A stretch of 64,000 nucleotides of DNA, from NCBI RefSeq assembly GCF_000315915.1, contig NC_020185.1, positions 186,001 through 250,000 of the forward strand, in the 5' to 3' direction. Of the stretch, positions 11,018 to 20,452 are shown piece by piece (position 1 is the stretch's first letter; each line of letters opens with the position of its first letter). Under the pieces are notes generated by a model that searched no databases, was not told where the DNA came from, and saw nothing but the letters and a program-made list of their open reading frames with translations. Both the position numbers and the translations under genes were made by a program. Source of the DNA: Henningerozyma blattae CBS 6284 (taxonomy: Eukaryota; Ascomycota; Saccharomycetes; Saccharomycetales; Saccharomycetaceae).

Positions 11018-12292
11018 ATGACTGATACCGCAAAGCTATCAGAATCTACAATTCAAAAAAATGCTACAGAAACTGCATCAGTGTCAAAAAGCTCAATTCC
11101 AAGTTCTTCAGATATGCAATATTACTATCAATTCCTTTTTCCTTTTAATACTATATTTTCATGGTTAAACCATGGCGATAAACCAGGAAGAGATATCGAA
11201 AATAGAGAATTTGCAATGGCATTTAGATCTGGTGCTTACAAAAGATATAATTCATTTAGTTCTGTACAGGAATTTAAAACTCAAATTGAAAGAGCAAATC
11301 CTGATAGATTTGAAATTGGAGCAATCTACAATAAGCCACCTAAAAATAGAGACACAATTTTGAATTCAGATATGAAACCATTAGAAAAAGAATTAGTATT
11401 TGATATTGATATGGATGATTATGATACTTATAGAACGTGTTGTAATGGGGCACAGGTTTGTGATAGATGTTGGAGATTTATAAAACTGGCTATGATTGTC
11501 ATGGAAGTTACCTTAAAGGAGGATTTTGGCTTCAATTCTTTTATATGGGTATTCTCAGGTAGACGTGGTGCCCATTGCTGGGTTAGTGATAAGCGTGCGC
11601 GTTTATTAAATGATCAACAAAGAAGGTCCATTTTAGACTATGTAAACGTTGTTAAAGACCGTAGTGCTGAAAAGAGGCTTTTATTAAGAAGGCCGTATCA
11701 TCCTCATCTGCTACGTTCTTTAAATCTATTAAAGCCTTATTTCGTAGAAATTATCCTAGAAGAGCAAAACTGTTGGGAGGATGATACCCATGCATTTGAA
11801 ACGCTTTTACCATGCTTACATGATAAGCAATTAATTGAATCACTTACAAAGTATTGGAAAGAAAATCCAAATAGATCAAGCAAAGATAAATGGTCAGATA
11901 TAGATTCAATAACACGTAAACTCACTACATCTTTTAAGTCTGCTAGAAAACAAGATTTTATTAATAGAGTTCGCGATAGTAAGGAGGATATCATCTTACA
12001 AACATTATATCCAAAATTAGATATTGAAGTTACAAAACAAACGATCCATTTATTAAAATCACCTTTTTGTATACATCCAGCTACTGGTAATGTTTGTGTA
12101 CCCATTACAGATAGCTTTACGCCGGAGTTGGCACCTAAATTGATTAATATTCAACATGAAATGGAAGACAATGGTAATAATATCGACAAGACTTCACTAA
12201 AACCATACATTGATATATTTAGTGAATATGTGAATGAACTTATGGCATCAGAAGAGAATAATTCATTAAAAAGAGAGCGCGAAGAAGATTAG
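11018..12292 (+). CDS. PRI1: DNA primase small (catalytic) subunit
   Basis: The catalytic subunit of DNA polymerase alpha-primase, which makes the RNA primers for Okazaki fragments and leading-strand starts in the nucleus. 424 residues against about 409 in S. cerevisiae. The archaeo-eukaryotic primase catalytic motif FDIDMDDYD begins near residue 128, with metal-binding aspartates at 129 and 131. A zinc motif follows (C141, C142, C148, C151), then SGRRGAHCW (about 180-188), part of the nucleotide-binding site. The first 30 residues are Ser/Thr rich and variable. It converges on EGH1 with a 207-bp gap, the same neighbours as in S. cerevisiae (YIR008C and YIR007W). The upstream MCB suggests G1/S expression. 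Confidence 0.96.
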   Translation: MTDTAKLSESTIQKNATETASVSKSSIPSSSDMQYYYQFLFPFNTIFSWLNHGDKPGRDIENREFAMAFRSGAYKRYNSFSSVQEFKTQIERANPDRFEIGAIYNKPPKNRDTILNSDMKPLEKELVFDIDMDDYDTYRTCCNGAQVCDRCWRFIKLAMIVMEVTLKEDFGFNSFIWVFSGRRGAHCWVSDKRARLLNDQQRRSILDYVNVVKDRSAEKRLLLRRPYHPHLLRSLNLLKPYFVEIILEEQNCWEDDTHAFETLLPCLHDKQLIESLTKYWKENPNRSSKDKWSDIDSITRKLTTSFKSARKQDFINRVRDSKEDIILQTLYPKLDIEVTKQTIHLLKSPFCIHPATGNVCVPITDSFTPELAPKLINIQHEMEDNGNNIDKTSLKPYIDIFSEYVNELMASEENNSLKREREED

Positions 12293-12499
12293 CTATTCTT
12301 AATACTGTAACTCAATGAACAGGCTGTAAAACATTGTTTTTATGGCATTTTTGGTTATTGTTTTTAGACGCTTATTGAATAAGCAAAAAATCTGTTTTTC
12401 TTTCAAAAAAGAAAAAATAAGAAAAAGTACGTACTTCATATAAGATATACAAAATTAAATAGTATCTCAAAGGCAGCTTAAGCATCATATATATTCTGC

Positions 12500-15400
12500 T
12501 CACATCACAGTACAGTTAGTGTTACTGGAACTTGGAAGATCCTTAAAAAGTACGCTAACCCTGATGGTTTGTAAACCTTTGTAATGATACCATTTTAAAA
12601 TCTGGTAAGTGGGATCGTAACTGAAATATCCTGGGGCTTGAATCATCATATCTTCATACGGAAAATGATATTTTGGCAAGTATATATAGGTTGGTGATTG
12701 TCTAGAAACAAGTTCTTTGGATGGCGCAGGAGCATGAAGAATGGATATACTTGGAGTGCTTACACCAGACATTAGTGATCCCTTAGACTGACTCCTAGAA
12801 GGTGTTCGTGAGAGCGGAGTAGGAGATCTGGAGAAAGGTAGTGGATTTGCTTTTATATCCTCTGACCCACATATTTCCAAAACATAAGTTTTAGTTAATA
12901 AATCAAACTCTGCATACTTGAAGGACCCATGAATCTTTATAACAAAAGGCCTTAAGATAGCATCCAAGGCGCGAAACCCTACCAAGTCCACATCTTTCAC
13001 TTTATTGCATGGAGGATATTTTAGCCCCAATCTATGATCTACAGGAATACTGTTGGATTTTATTGTTGAAATATTAGGCTTATCCATAATAGATGCTACG
13101 GAATTAGCTGATAAGGAAACTGTACTTTCGTCATGAGTTGTATGACTTAATTCAGTGGTTTCCTGATTTTGTACTTTCCCTTCTAATTGCTCCTTTTTTT
13201 CATCAGCGGCGGCTACAGCTGTCCAAATATTTACACCATCTGGTTTCTTAGAGGTTGTAGCTGATGTATTAGCTTCTTTAGCTAGATTATTGGCATCCAA
13301 TACCATACCCGTATCTTTCTTTTGAGCATCTCCCTGTAGGTTTAACTCTTTATCTTTTATTAATTGTTTATCATTTTTCAAAAATTTGTCATTCTTTGAT
13401 TTTTTATCATTCATTGGGCCTTTACTTTCTTTTGTTTGTTTATGATTTTCAGGGCTTTCTAGTGATTTATTTTTTGTGGGTTTAGTAGCTGCCTTAATAT
13501 GTGATTTTCTTTCTTGATTAGCTTTAGCCTTCTCAATGGCTTTTTGAATTTCATTAGGTATATTTGCAGGATTCGTTTTTTTCTTTTGATTATCAGGAAA
13601 TAAATTTAATACTGGAGATTTTTCTGAATAATGAGCTACAATTTCTCTTGTATCTCGCTTAGTAGCATATTTTGGAAATTCTGAAACCTTTTGAGGTACT
13701 GTATCTCTGTGATGGATAATACCCTTAGATGTGGGATGAGATTTAGAACGAATACGGGTTACCGGTCTTTTGGGCATACCTGGTGGAATAGGTGTTGAGC
13801 CTGTTTTCAATATGGTAGCAGAATGTGAGCGAGTTTTATAAGGCCTTACTTGTAATAAAGATGGTTCTTCACTTTGGATGCTAGAAATATGCTTACTATT
13901 TATCCTATCAAACGCCTCAATAGATTCTTTCAAAGTTGACTCTCTTTTAAGCTCTTCTTTACCTTCGTTAATTAACGTGCGTGATTCGACTTCTTTGGCT
14001 GCTTCTTTATTATCTAGAAAAGAGTTGGGATTATTTAATTTGGATGGTTTTATGTTTTTTGTTTCTTCTGAAACATTAGTTGTGGTACTTAAAGGAGTAG
14101 GTACACTCTGAACATCAGTATTGCTAGCTGTTGTTGTACCAGTTGTAGGAGTTGATGTGACAGCAGATGGGCGTTTATTAGGAAGCGGGGCATTTTCTTC
14201 TCTTTTTAACCTTGCCTTTTGCTCAGCTTTCTGATAAGCGATTAATTTCTGTTGTCTTTTCTTTTCATTTTTCAATTCCTGTTTTGTTTTTGGTACAGTT
14301 TTTAAAATTTTTTCATATTTTGATTTATTCTTAACATCATCATTTGACCAAATTGAGAAATCTTCATTATTCCAATTATCACCCCATTCGTGGGAATTTT
14401 CTGCGCAATAGCACCATAAACAATAAGATAGGTTGCTACCTTCTAAAGCATAATGAATTGCATCTAATGCTGCCGTTTGAGAAGCATACTTACCATCTTC
14501 ATAAGCTTGTTTATTATCCATATCCATTGGCATACCTGTTTCAGTGAAAATTACAGGAACGCCTGGTCCTAAATGCTCTTTTGCCTCCAGGAACATTTCT
14601 CTTAATTGTTTTCTAATCGATTTTCTAATGTTTGCTTCACCTAATACTAAACTAAATGCAGGATTTGAGTATTTCCCACGTACAATACCAAAAGTGTCTA
14701 CGTTATAACGTGTATTCCAAGTTTTGAACATTAAAGACATACCATCATAAAAATGGCAAGCTAAAATGATTTTACCATCCATTAATTTTGTATTATCTTT
14801 CAATTTTGGTGGTTCCTTCATTACTGGTGGTTGCAAGATAATAAAGCTCCATTCATCTATAGCTCTGAATTGTTCATGTATACGCTGATAGTAATCTATG
14901 AAGTGGTGGTTAATAAAATATTTTTCATCAATGATGATAGAGGAATCTTTTGGATCCTTAACAAAATAATCAGGAAGCAAAATAGTCCCAGAGCCATCAT
15001 CATTTAACTTCCAAACATCATGCATTCTCCAAATACACATATCTGGCTCCCAACCTGGACCTCTTTGCCAGCCCATTGCTTTATCTATTTCGAATCGTTC
15101 ATCTTCTGATAGCCAAGCTTTGGAACCCTTCGGGTCTACTATTTTTGTTTTATTCTTTGCAGGACCAAAGACAGATATTTCATATTTATCCACTGTACAT
15201 GAATTTCCTTCACCCAGAAGGAAGCTTTGAAGAGCACTTGGGGTGGAATCCAATTTCAAATCTCTATCCTTTGGAACTATATTCAAATATTTTTCACCCA
15301 AATATCCTTTACTTGGTTCATTCATCGTTTCCAGTCCAATTAAGCAATTATCAGTGAACAGCTCAGGTGCCTGCTCTTTAATTCTTAAATAAAAAGTTAA

Positions 15401-16114
15401 GATAGCATTTAAGAAGGTTTGTTGCAAATAGTCTTGGATATTCATATCATTAATAATACATTTAGGGGCAAATTGTTTCCCTGCGAAAAACAATGTGAAC
15501 ATTGTTTGACAGGCCAATCTTGTATAGTTTGTTGGCCATAACATCTTGGGGAATCTCTTATTCGAGAATTCTTTTTTAGTCTTTGGATCAATATAATGAT
15601 TATGTAAAATAGCAGCTTCAGTTTCTTGGAACCTTGTAGGTTGAAACCCTGCAGCATATAACGTCCAAAGAGGAGCTCCCGACCCACCTGTGAATCTAGA
15701 CCAAACGTCTTGGTGTGGGTCTAAGAATATGTAGATACCACCGATCTTATTTATTTTCTTCATCAAACTGATGGCATAATCCATATATTTGTAATCATAA
15801 ACACCTGGACCTTCATGTTCCAAAGCTTCCCAAGTGAAAGGATATCTTATCACGTTATAACCTAATGATTTCAATCTATTTATATGGGAAGAAGTTTCAT
15901 GAAGGGGAAAAGGATGGTTTACAAAGGAGATATTATCAAAGGCATTTGAGAAAAATGTATTCTCGTCACCTATAAGGGAATGAGAGTTTGTATTTTTGGG
16001 ATAAGTTGGGTTTTTAATAGAAGAATCAAAATTGATGCCTCTTAGAATGACTATATTACCGTTATTATCACGAAATTGTCCATCTTCAGTTAACAATAAC
16101 CTTTCACAGGGCAT
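12500..16114 (-). CDS. EGH1: Steryl-beta-glucosidase (GH5) with a large Lys-rich insert and CaaX-like tail
   Basis: Orthologue of Egh1 (YIR007W), a glycoside hydrolase family 5 enzyme that removes glucose from ergosteryl-beta-glucoside. The catalytic domain covers about residues 1-605. It contains the acid/base glutamate in GLETMNEPSKG (near 265) and the nucleophile glutamate in FTETGMP (near 523). The protein has 1204 residues, against about 764 in S. cerevisiae. The excess is a low-complexity insert (about 610-1020), rich in Lys, Glu, Ser, Thr and Pro and beginning with a charged helix-like stretch. A conserved C-terminal beta-domain follows (about 1023-1190), itself interrupted by a Ser-rich loop (about 1095-1130). 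The last four residues are CTVM, which fit a CaaX prenylation box. It is convergent with PRI1. Confidence 0.93.
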   Translation of the reverse strand: MPCERLLLTEDGQFRDNNGNIVILRGINFDSSIKNPTYPKNTNSHSLIGDENTFFSNAFDNISFVNHPFPLHETSSHINRLKSLGYNVIRYPFTWEALEHEGPGVYDYKYMDYAISLMKKINKIGGIYIFLDPHQDVWSRFTGGSGAPLWTLYAAGFQPTRFQETEAAILHNHYIDPKTKKEFSNKRFPKMLWPTNYTRLACQTMFTLFFAGKQFAPKCIINDMNIQDYLQQTFLNAILTFYLRIKEQAPELFTDNCLIGLETMNEPSKGYLGEKYLNIVPKDRDLKLDSTPSALQSFLLGEGNSCTVDKYEISVFGPAKNKTKIVDPKGSKAWLSEDERFEIDKAMGWQRGPGWEPDMCIWRMHDVWKLNDDGSGTILLPDYFVKDPKDSSIIIDEKYFINHHFIDYYQRIHEQFRAIDEWSFIILQPPVMKEPPKLKDNTKLMDGKIILACHFYDGMSLMFKTWNTRYNVDTFGIVRGKYSNPAFSLVLGEANIRKSIRKQLREMFLEAKEHLGPGVPVIFTETGMPMDMDNKQAYEDGKYASQTAALDAIHYALEGSNLSYCLWCYCAENSHEWGDNWNNEDFSIWSNDDVKNKSKYEKILKTVPKTKQELKNEKKRQQKLIAYQKAEQKARLKREENAPLPNKRPSAVTSTPTTGTTTASNTDVQSVPTPLSTTTNVSEETKNIKPSKLNNPNSFLDNKEAAKEVESRTLINEGKEELKRESTLKESIEAFDRINSKHISSIQSEEPSLLQVRPYKTRSHSATILKTGSTPIPPGMPKRPVTRIRSKSHPTSKGIIHHRDTVPQKVSEFPKYATKRDTREIVAHYSEKSPVLNLFPDNQKKKTNPANIPNEIQKAIEKAKANQERKSHIKAATKPTKNKSLESPENHKQTKESKGPMNDKKSKNDKFLKNDKQLIKDKELNLQGDAQKKDTGMVLDANNLAKEANTSATTSKKPDGVNIWTAVAAADEKKEQLEGKVQNQETTELSHTTHDESTVSLSANSVASIMDKPNISTIKSNSIPVDHRLGLKYPPCNKVKDVDLVGFRALDAILRPFVIKIHGSFKYAEFDLLTKTYVLEICGSEDIKANPLPFSRSPTPLSRTPSRSQSKGSLMSGVSTPSISILHAPAPSKELVSRQSPTYIYLPKYHFPYEDMMIQAPGYFSYDPTYQILKWYHYKGLQTIRVSVLFKDLPSSSNTNCTVM

Positions 16115-16661
16115 TTTTAATATATATTTTTAATATTTTACAGTGTAATTGAATACGTCTCTGGATTTAAAAAAAAATAAAGTATGTAAATAAGTCTTCT
16201 GAAATAATGCAATTGAAATTGATGGTTATACTTCTTTTTTTTGAAATTACAAAGCACTATTTGTTATTTAAAAGAGAAGTTATGAAAAGGTTTCGAAATG
16301 CTATAACTCTATCTAATAGTAAATTTGAGAGTACTTTAAAAATAAAACCCCGGATCAAGTAATTGAAATATGTTTTTTCGAATAACACAAAGTAGTTATT
16401 ATTAATGGGAATTAAAGATCATTCAATTGACTTTCTGGTTTCTTTGATTTTTTTTGTATCTGTAAGAAATTCTCCTCCTATAATGCTAATAGTGGTGAGA
16501 CATCAACATCGTCATTTTTGTCATCATCCTCATCATCATCACATTCTCTCTCCTTGCTCATCCCTTCGTATATTGTAATTTACTATTGCCTGTATAATTT
16601 AGGGATGAAATTTCAAAGAAAATTGAAAAAACAAAAAGTATTACACTCTAAAAGGGAAATG

Positions 16662-16718
16662 ATCACGTGGTATAGAACCAATAACTCAAGTATCATGTGA
16701 TATAGGCGGACTGAGTCA
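16662..16718. promoter_or_regulatory. E-box pair and AP-1/Gcn4-type site
   Basis: ATCACGTG (16662-16669) and CATGTGAT (16694-16701) are both perfect matches to the Cbf1 consensus RTCACRTG and face opposite ways. TGAGTCA (16712-16718) is a perfect Gcn4/AP-1 site. They lie about 550-600 bp upstream of EGH1. Cbf1 and Gcn4 sites are typical of sulphur and amino-acid control. Whether they serve EGH1 or the element to the right is unknown. Confidence 0.4.
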
Positions 16719-16867
16719 ATAACACCAAGCTGATTAAATAAAAGTCCATCCTAGCATTATTATGATTTTCTAAAAATTAAAAATTTTTTCAAAAAATGTG
16801 GGGATCATGGACGGATTACCAAGTCATCGCATGGGCTTGAGGTAATTACGTGACTTGTGGAGCGCAC

Positions 16868-17131
16868 TGTAACCAGTGGTTATAAATGTATTAGCTACGT
16901 GTCTTTATTAAAAGAATACAAGGGGCTATAGCCTAGGTGTCTACTTACCATAGTAGTGGACGAACGGTTGCAAAGAGGAACAACAAACAATTGATTAACT
17001 AGTGAAGTAAATAGACCAATAGTTATATACCGGATCAATAAGAAGTTATTGATCATTACATCCTAATAAGTTATACGCCGGGTAACAGTTTATACCCGCT
17101 AAACCTAATATTCACTGTAGTAAACCCTACA
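16868..17131. other. Hairpin-rich TGT...ACA element beside tRNA-Glu (possible solo LTR or structured RNA)
   Basis: A non-coding block bounded by TGTAACC and CCTACA, 38 bp from the tRNA-Glu 3' end. It contains six perfect short inverted repeats: AACCA/TGGTT (16871-16881); the palindrome GGCTATAGCC (16924-16933); CTACT/AGTAG (16941-16956); GATCAATAA/TTATTGATC with a 4-nt loop (17033-17054); CGGGTA/TACCCG (17079-17098); and TGTAG/CTACA (17116-17131). A TATAAATG sits near its left end and a run of eight A begins at its right end. TG...CA ends and a tRNA neighbour fit a solo LTR of a Ty-like element. However, I see no target-site duplication, and it lies on the downstream side of the tRNA. A structured non-coding RNA is the alternative. 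Confidence 0.35.
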
Positions 17132-17157
17132 AAAAAAATTAAAATTATTACAGTTGC

Positions 17158-17163
17158 AAAAAA
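17158..17163 (-). terminator. RNA polymerase III terminator of tRNA-Glu
   Basis: Six consecutive T on the minus strand, starting 7 nt after the tRNA 3' end, as usual for Pol III. Confidence 0.8.
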
Positions 17164-17169
17164 TAATCG

Positions 17170-17241
17170 CTCCGATACGGGGAGTCGAACCCCGGTCTCC
17201 ACGGTGAAAGCGTGATGTGATAGCCGTTACACTATATCGGA
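17170..17241 (-). tRNA. tRNA-Glu (UUC)
   Basis: 72 nt, no intron. The acceptor stem TCCGATA pairs fully with TATCGGA and the discriminator is G. The anticodon TTC is in the loop GCTTTCACC. The B box is GGTTCGACTCC. The sequence looks the same as the S. cerevisiae tRNA-Glu(UUC). A T6 terminator follows. Confidence 0.97.
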
Positions 17242-18218
17242 TTATCATTTAATGATTTTCTGAGTTAGAGTCGCCTTTTTCTTCATTATTTATACTTTAA
17301 ATTTTGTGTCTGAAAATTTCCCGTCTTTGCCGTTTTTGATCAAAAACCCCCAAAAACGTCATTGACCAAAACGGAAATGAGGAGCGAAAATCAAGGACCG
17401 AAAGAAGAAACGGGTGAGTGTCAGCGGACCCAAAAAGGAAAACCACAGCATAAGAGCGCCCACAGACTACCATAAAATTTCCTTTTCCAGTAATAGCAGG
17501 AGCGAAAAATATTGAAGCGACATGTCCTCATTAGGCTATTTTTGGCAACGAAATGACCCGGGTTTCCAATTTGGGCGATAGCGTGTGGATAGCAATAATG
17601 GAACCACTGACTAGCGAAAGTTGACTACGTAACATATTCTATTTTGATTCGAGCAAAAATTCTTGACTACTAACTAAACTCTAGACTTGTTTTGATTATT
17701 CGATTTTTTTTATTTTTTATTTTTCATTTTTCATTTTGTATTTTATATTTTATAATTATTGTTTTTTTATTTTTTTTCCATCTTTACAATTGTTATTTAT
17801 AACATTTTTTCAATATTGTATATTTTTAGTACTACCAGTTATTTCTTTTGGGTTTGACAGTCTGTTTGTTTGGTAATTTTTATGATCAAATTATCCATTC
17901 AATTTACTTAATTAATTAAATTAATTGACCGTGTTTGTGATATATTTCGAGATTTTGACTTTTCAATTTAACCACTTTTCAATTTAAAAGCCCTCTTTCT
18001 ATTTGTAGCTTTATTTATCATTTCGTTCTATAACCGTTAGCAACTTCATACTTTTCTTACGTTTTTAAACTCTCCTTTATATTGTATTCTATTATATTAG
18101 GAGCTGGTTATACTATATTAAAAAAAAATAAACTCCATCTAAATTACCTCGAGAAAAGTACTGTATTATATTATCACAACACACATATACATAGACATAG
18201 ACGCAATCACATCTAAGC
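17242..18218. other. Region upstream of tRNA-Glu and WSC gene, with a 16-bp palindrome
   Basis: The left half (17280-17640) is more GC-rich than usual intergenic DNA here and holds the perfect palindrome GTTTTTGATCAAAAAC (17332-17347). This lies inside a looser inverted repeat of CCGTTTT and AAAACGG arms. The right half is T-rich and leads into the WSC gene. No ORF is supported. The region must contain the WSC promoter. Confidence 0.5.
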
Positions 18219-19643
18219 ATGAAACCGTTAACAGCACTGCTACTCTCACTCCCATTAGTTGTTCAAATAGACTGTTACAATTATTTGAACTGTTATAGTT
18301 CATTACCCTCATCTTTTGTATCGATGGGAACAAACCAGTATCAATCAAGTTCAGCATGTAATAGTTTATGTACCTCAAAGAATTATAATTATTTCGCATT
18401 GTTCAACCATAACGAATGTTTTTGTTCGAATGAATGGAATTCCAACGGGTTAACCACTTCCAATAGTTGTAATTCTTATTGTTTTGGTTATGATAAAGAA
18501 ATGTGTGGTGGGGAGAATTCTTATGGCGTTTATAAGATGGATGTTCAAAACACTAATGCGAATACAAATACAAATACAAATACAAATACAAATACAAATA
18601 CAAATACAAATACAAATACAAATACAAATACAAATACAAATACAAATACAAATACAAATACAAATACAAATACAAATACAAATACAAATACAAACACAAA
18701 CACAAACACAAACAGAAACACTCAAAACACAAGTCCAAGCACAAATACAAATACAAACACTCAAAGCACAAGTCCAAGCACGAGTCCAAGCACAACTTCA
18801 AATACAAACATGGCAGCTACCACAATTATAAATGTAGTAACCACTAATGAAGAAAATGTTGCCTCTACTTCTAACGTTCTAACTGCCTCTTCAGCAAATT
18901 CTAATAGTGGATCGTATCAATATACAACATCAGTGGATAAAACCACGGCAATCATATACTCCACTGCCTTCTTAACAGATAGTGGTTCAACCTTATTTGT
19001 CACAAACACAATTACAAAAAGTGCACAAGCTACTCAAACAGTCATTTCACCAAACTCAAACGGTACAAACTCTACTAATGGTACCTTATCGAATAATGGT
19101 AAAAATAGTAATAAATCGAAAAAACATGTTAATGTTGGAGCCATTGTAGGTGGTGTAGTTGGGGGTGTAGGTGGTGCTATTGTTATCTCCATCATAGCAT
19201 TATTCCTAATAAGAACAAGAAATAAGCGTAAGGAACAAGAAAGAATGGAATTGGAATATCAAGAAGCTATTAAACCAGTCGATTATGATTATGATACAAC
19301 CATATTTAACACCACAAATAATAACCTCAATAATAACAACCGTGGTGATAACGTCATACCAGATAATAATAATAATGATTTCAATGATCCAACTTCTCAT
19401 TCCCCAAATAATAAAGAGCAATTCTATTATAACACTTCATCATTATCATCAAATACAAATGATAATAGTATAAATGGCGGTATGAACCAGAGAATCTCCA
19501 ACTCAAGTTACGATAACATCGTGGTTCCTCCATCTACCAATCCATTCGATGATTCAAGGAGAATCAGTAATGGTTCCATCATCGATTCTACAAATAAGAA
19601 TAATCATAAGGTATTAACCGTCGTTAATCCTGATGAAGACTAG
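18219..19643 (+). CDS. WSC-family cell wall integrity sensor
   Basis: A 474-residue mechanosensor of the plasma membrane that activates the Rho1/Pkc1 cell-wall integrity pathway. Order of parts: signal peptide (about 1-20), a cysteine-rich WSC domain (about 20-108, with motifs such as NECFCSNEW and MCGG), an unusually long (Asn-Thr)n stretch (about 113-165), a Ser/Thr-rich stalk to about 300, and a Gly-rich transmembrane segment (about 304-331). The cytosolic tail ends with NPFDDSRRISNGS and VLTVVNPDED, both typical of Wsc tails that bind Rom2. S. cerevisiae has four related sensors; the tail resembles Wsc2/Wsc3 more than Wsc1, but I assign no single symbol. The Asn-Thr repeat replaces the usual Ser/Thr-rich nanospring in part and is coded by a hexanucleotide repeat. 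Confidence 0.93.
   Translation: MKPLTALLLSLPLVVQIDCYNYLNCYSSLPSSFVSMGTNQYQSSSACNSLCTSKNYNYFALFNHNECFCSNEWNSNGLTTSNSCNSYCFGYDKEMCGGENSYGVYKMDVQNTNANTNTNTNTNTNTNTNTNTNTNTNTNTNTNTNTNTNTNTNTNTNTNTNTNTNRNTQNTSPSTNTNTNTQSTSPSTSPSTTSNTNMAATTIINVVTTNEENVASTSNVLTASSANSNSGSYQYTTSVDKTTAIIYSTAFLTDSGSTLFVTNTITKSAQATQTVISPNSNGTNSTNGTLSNNGKNSNKSKKHVNVGAIVGGVVGGVGGAIVISIIALFLIRTRNKRKEQERMELEYQEAIKPVDYDYDTTIFNTTNNNLNNNNRGDNVIPDNNNNDFNDPTSHSPNNKEQFYYNTSSLSSNTNDNSINGGMNQRISNSSYDNIVVPPSTNPFDDSRRISNGSIIDSTNKNNHKVLTVVNPDED
18561..18711 (+). repeat. Hexanucleotide tandem repeat (AATACA)n/(AACACA)n inside the WSC gene
   Basis: About 25 units of a 6-bp repeat: AATACA for about 22 units, then AACACA for three. In frame it codes Asn-Thr dipeptides. 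Shorter, interrupted units continue to about 18810. The repeat is a multiple of three and has no stop in several frames on either strand, so the spurious opposite-strand ORFs here are repeat artefacts. Confidence 0.95.
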
Positions 19644-20452
19644 AAATATTTATACCAGTTCCACTACTACTACCACCATCATGACATACAATTAAAATCT
19701 CCATGAATCATACATGCTATTTTATGCTTGTTTGTTTTTTTTCTTTTACTTATTTATTATTTTTTTTTAAGAACCTCATTCGTCATTTCATCCACGACTT
19801 TTGCACAACCTAATAGACATGGCATTTCATTCAGACTTTCCCTCTTTTATTTTTTTTCTTTTCATATGACATAAGGCACAGGCACACATTCAAGTATGTT
19901 CTGTGTATAGCACACCACTATGATATATACATATATTGTTATAGTTTTCTTTCTCTTTTTCTGCCAATTTTCTCTCCTTTTCTATTTCCTTTTTTTCTTT
20001 ATAATTACCACTAAACAAATACCAACCTATATAATATTCGATAATAATCATTTGTCTTTACATTCACTTTCTACTTCTCTTGTTATTAATCCTTCTATTT
20101 GTGTCCAAGAAGGCAACAAGGCACGTGGGGAATTGTGACACCTCGCACGTGATCGAGCATTTGGAACGAAGAGAATGAGAATGGATTTGGAATTCCCGGC
20201 TAGTCCGGTCAGAGAGAAACTAAGAATAAAGACTTTCTCAATTTTAATAGCTTTTACCTAACTTTTTAAAAAACCTATTAGTTAAGAATAGAAAGATTTA
20301 CATAGACTAGATATAACAATATTTAGAAATTGTCAGATCTTTGTGAGATCATTTGAAATTATTTAAAAAAAAGAGAAGTTTTTATTATTTCCAATAGACG
20401 ATAAAAATAGAAAGAATATTGCTTCCTCAAATTATTTAGGTTAGAAATCATC
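19644..20452. other. Intergenic region between WSC gene and CUB1, with two E-boxes
   Basis: A pyrimidine-rich 3' region is followed by the CUB1 promoter. CACGTG occurs at 20122-20127 and again at 20146-20151, the second as CACGTGAT, a full Cbf1-type site. Both are about 300 bp from the CUB1 ATG. No ORF is supported. Confidence 0.5.

Noticed and set aside
18450..18831. Opposite-strand and out-of-frame ORFs over the WSC repeat
   Set aside because: They consist of dipeptide runs produced by reading the hexanucleotide repeat in other frames.
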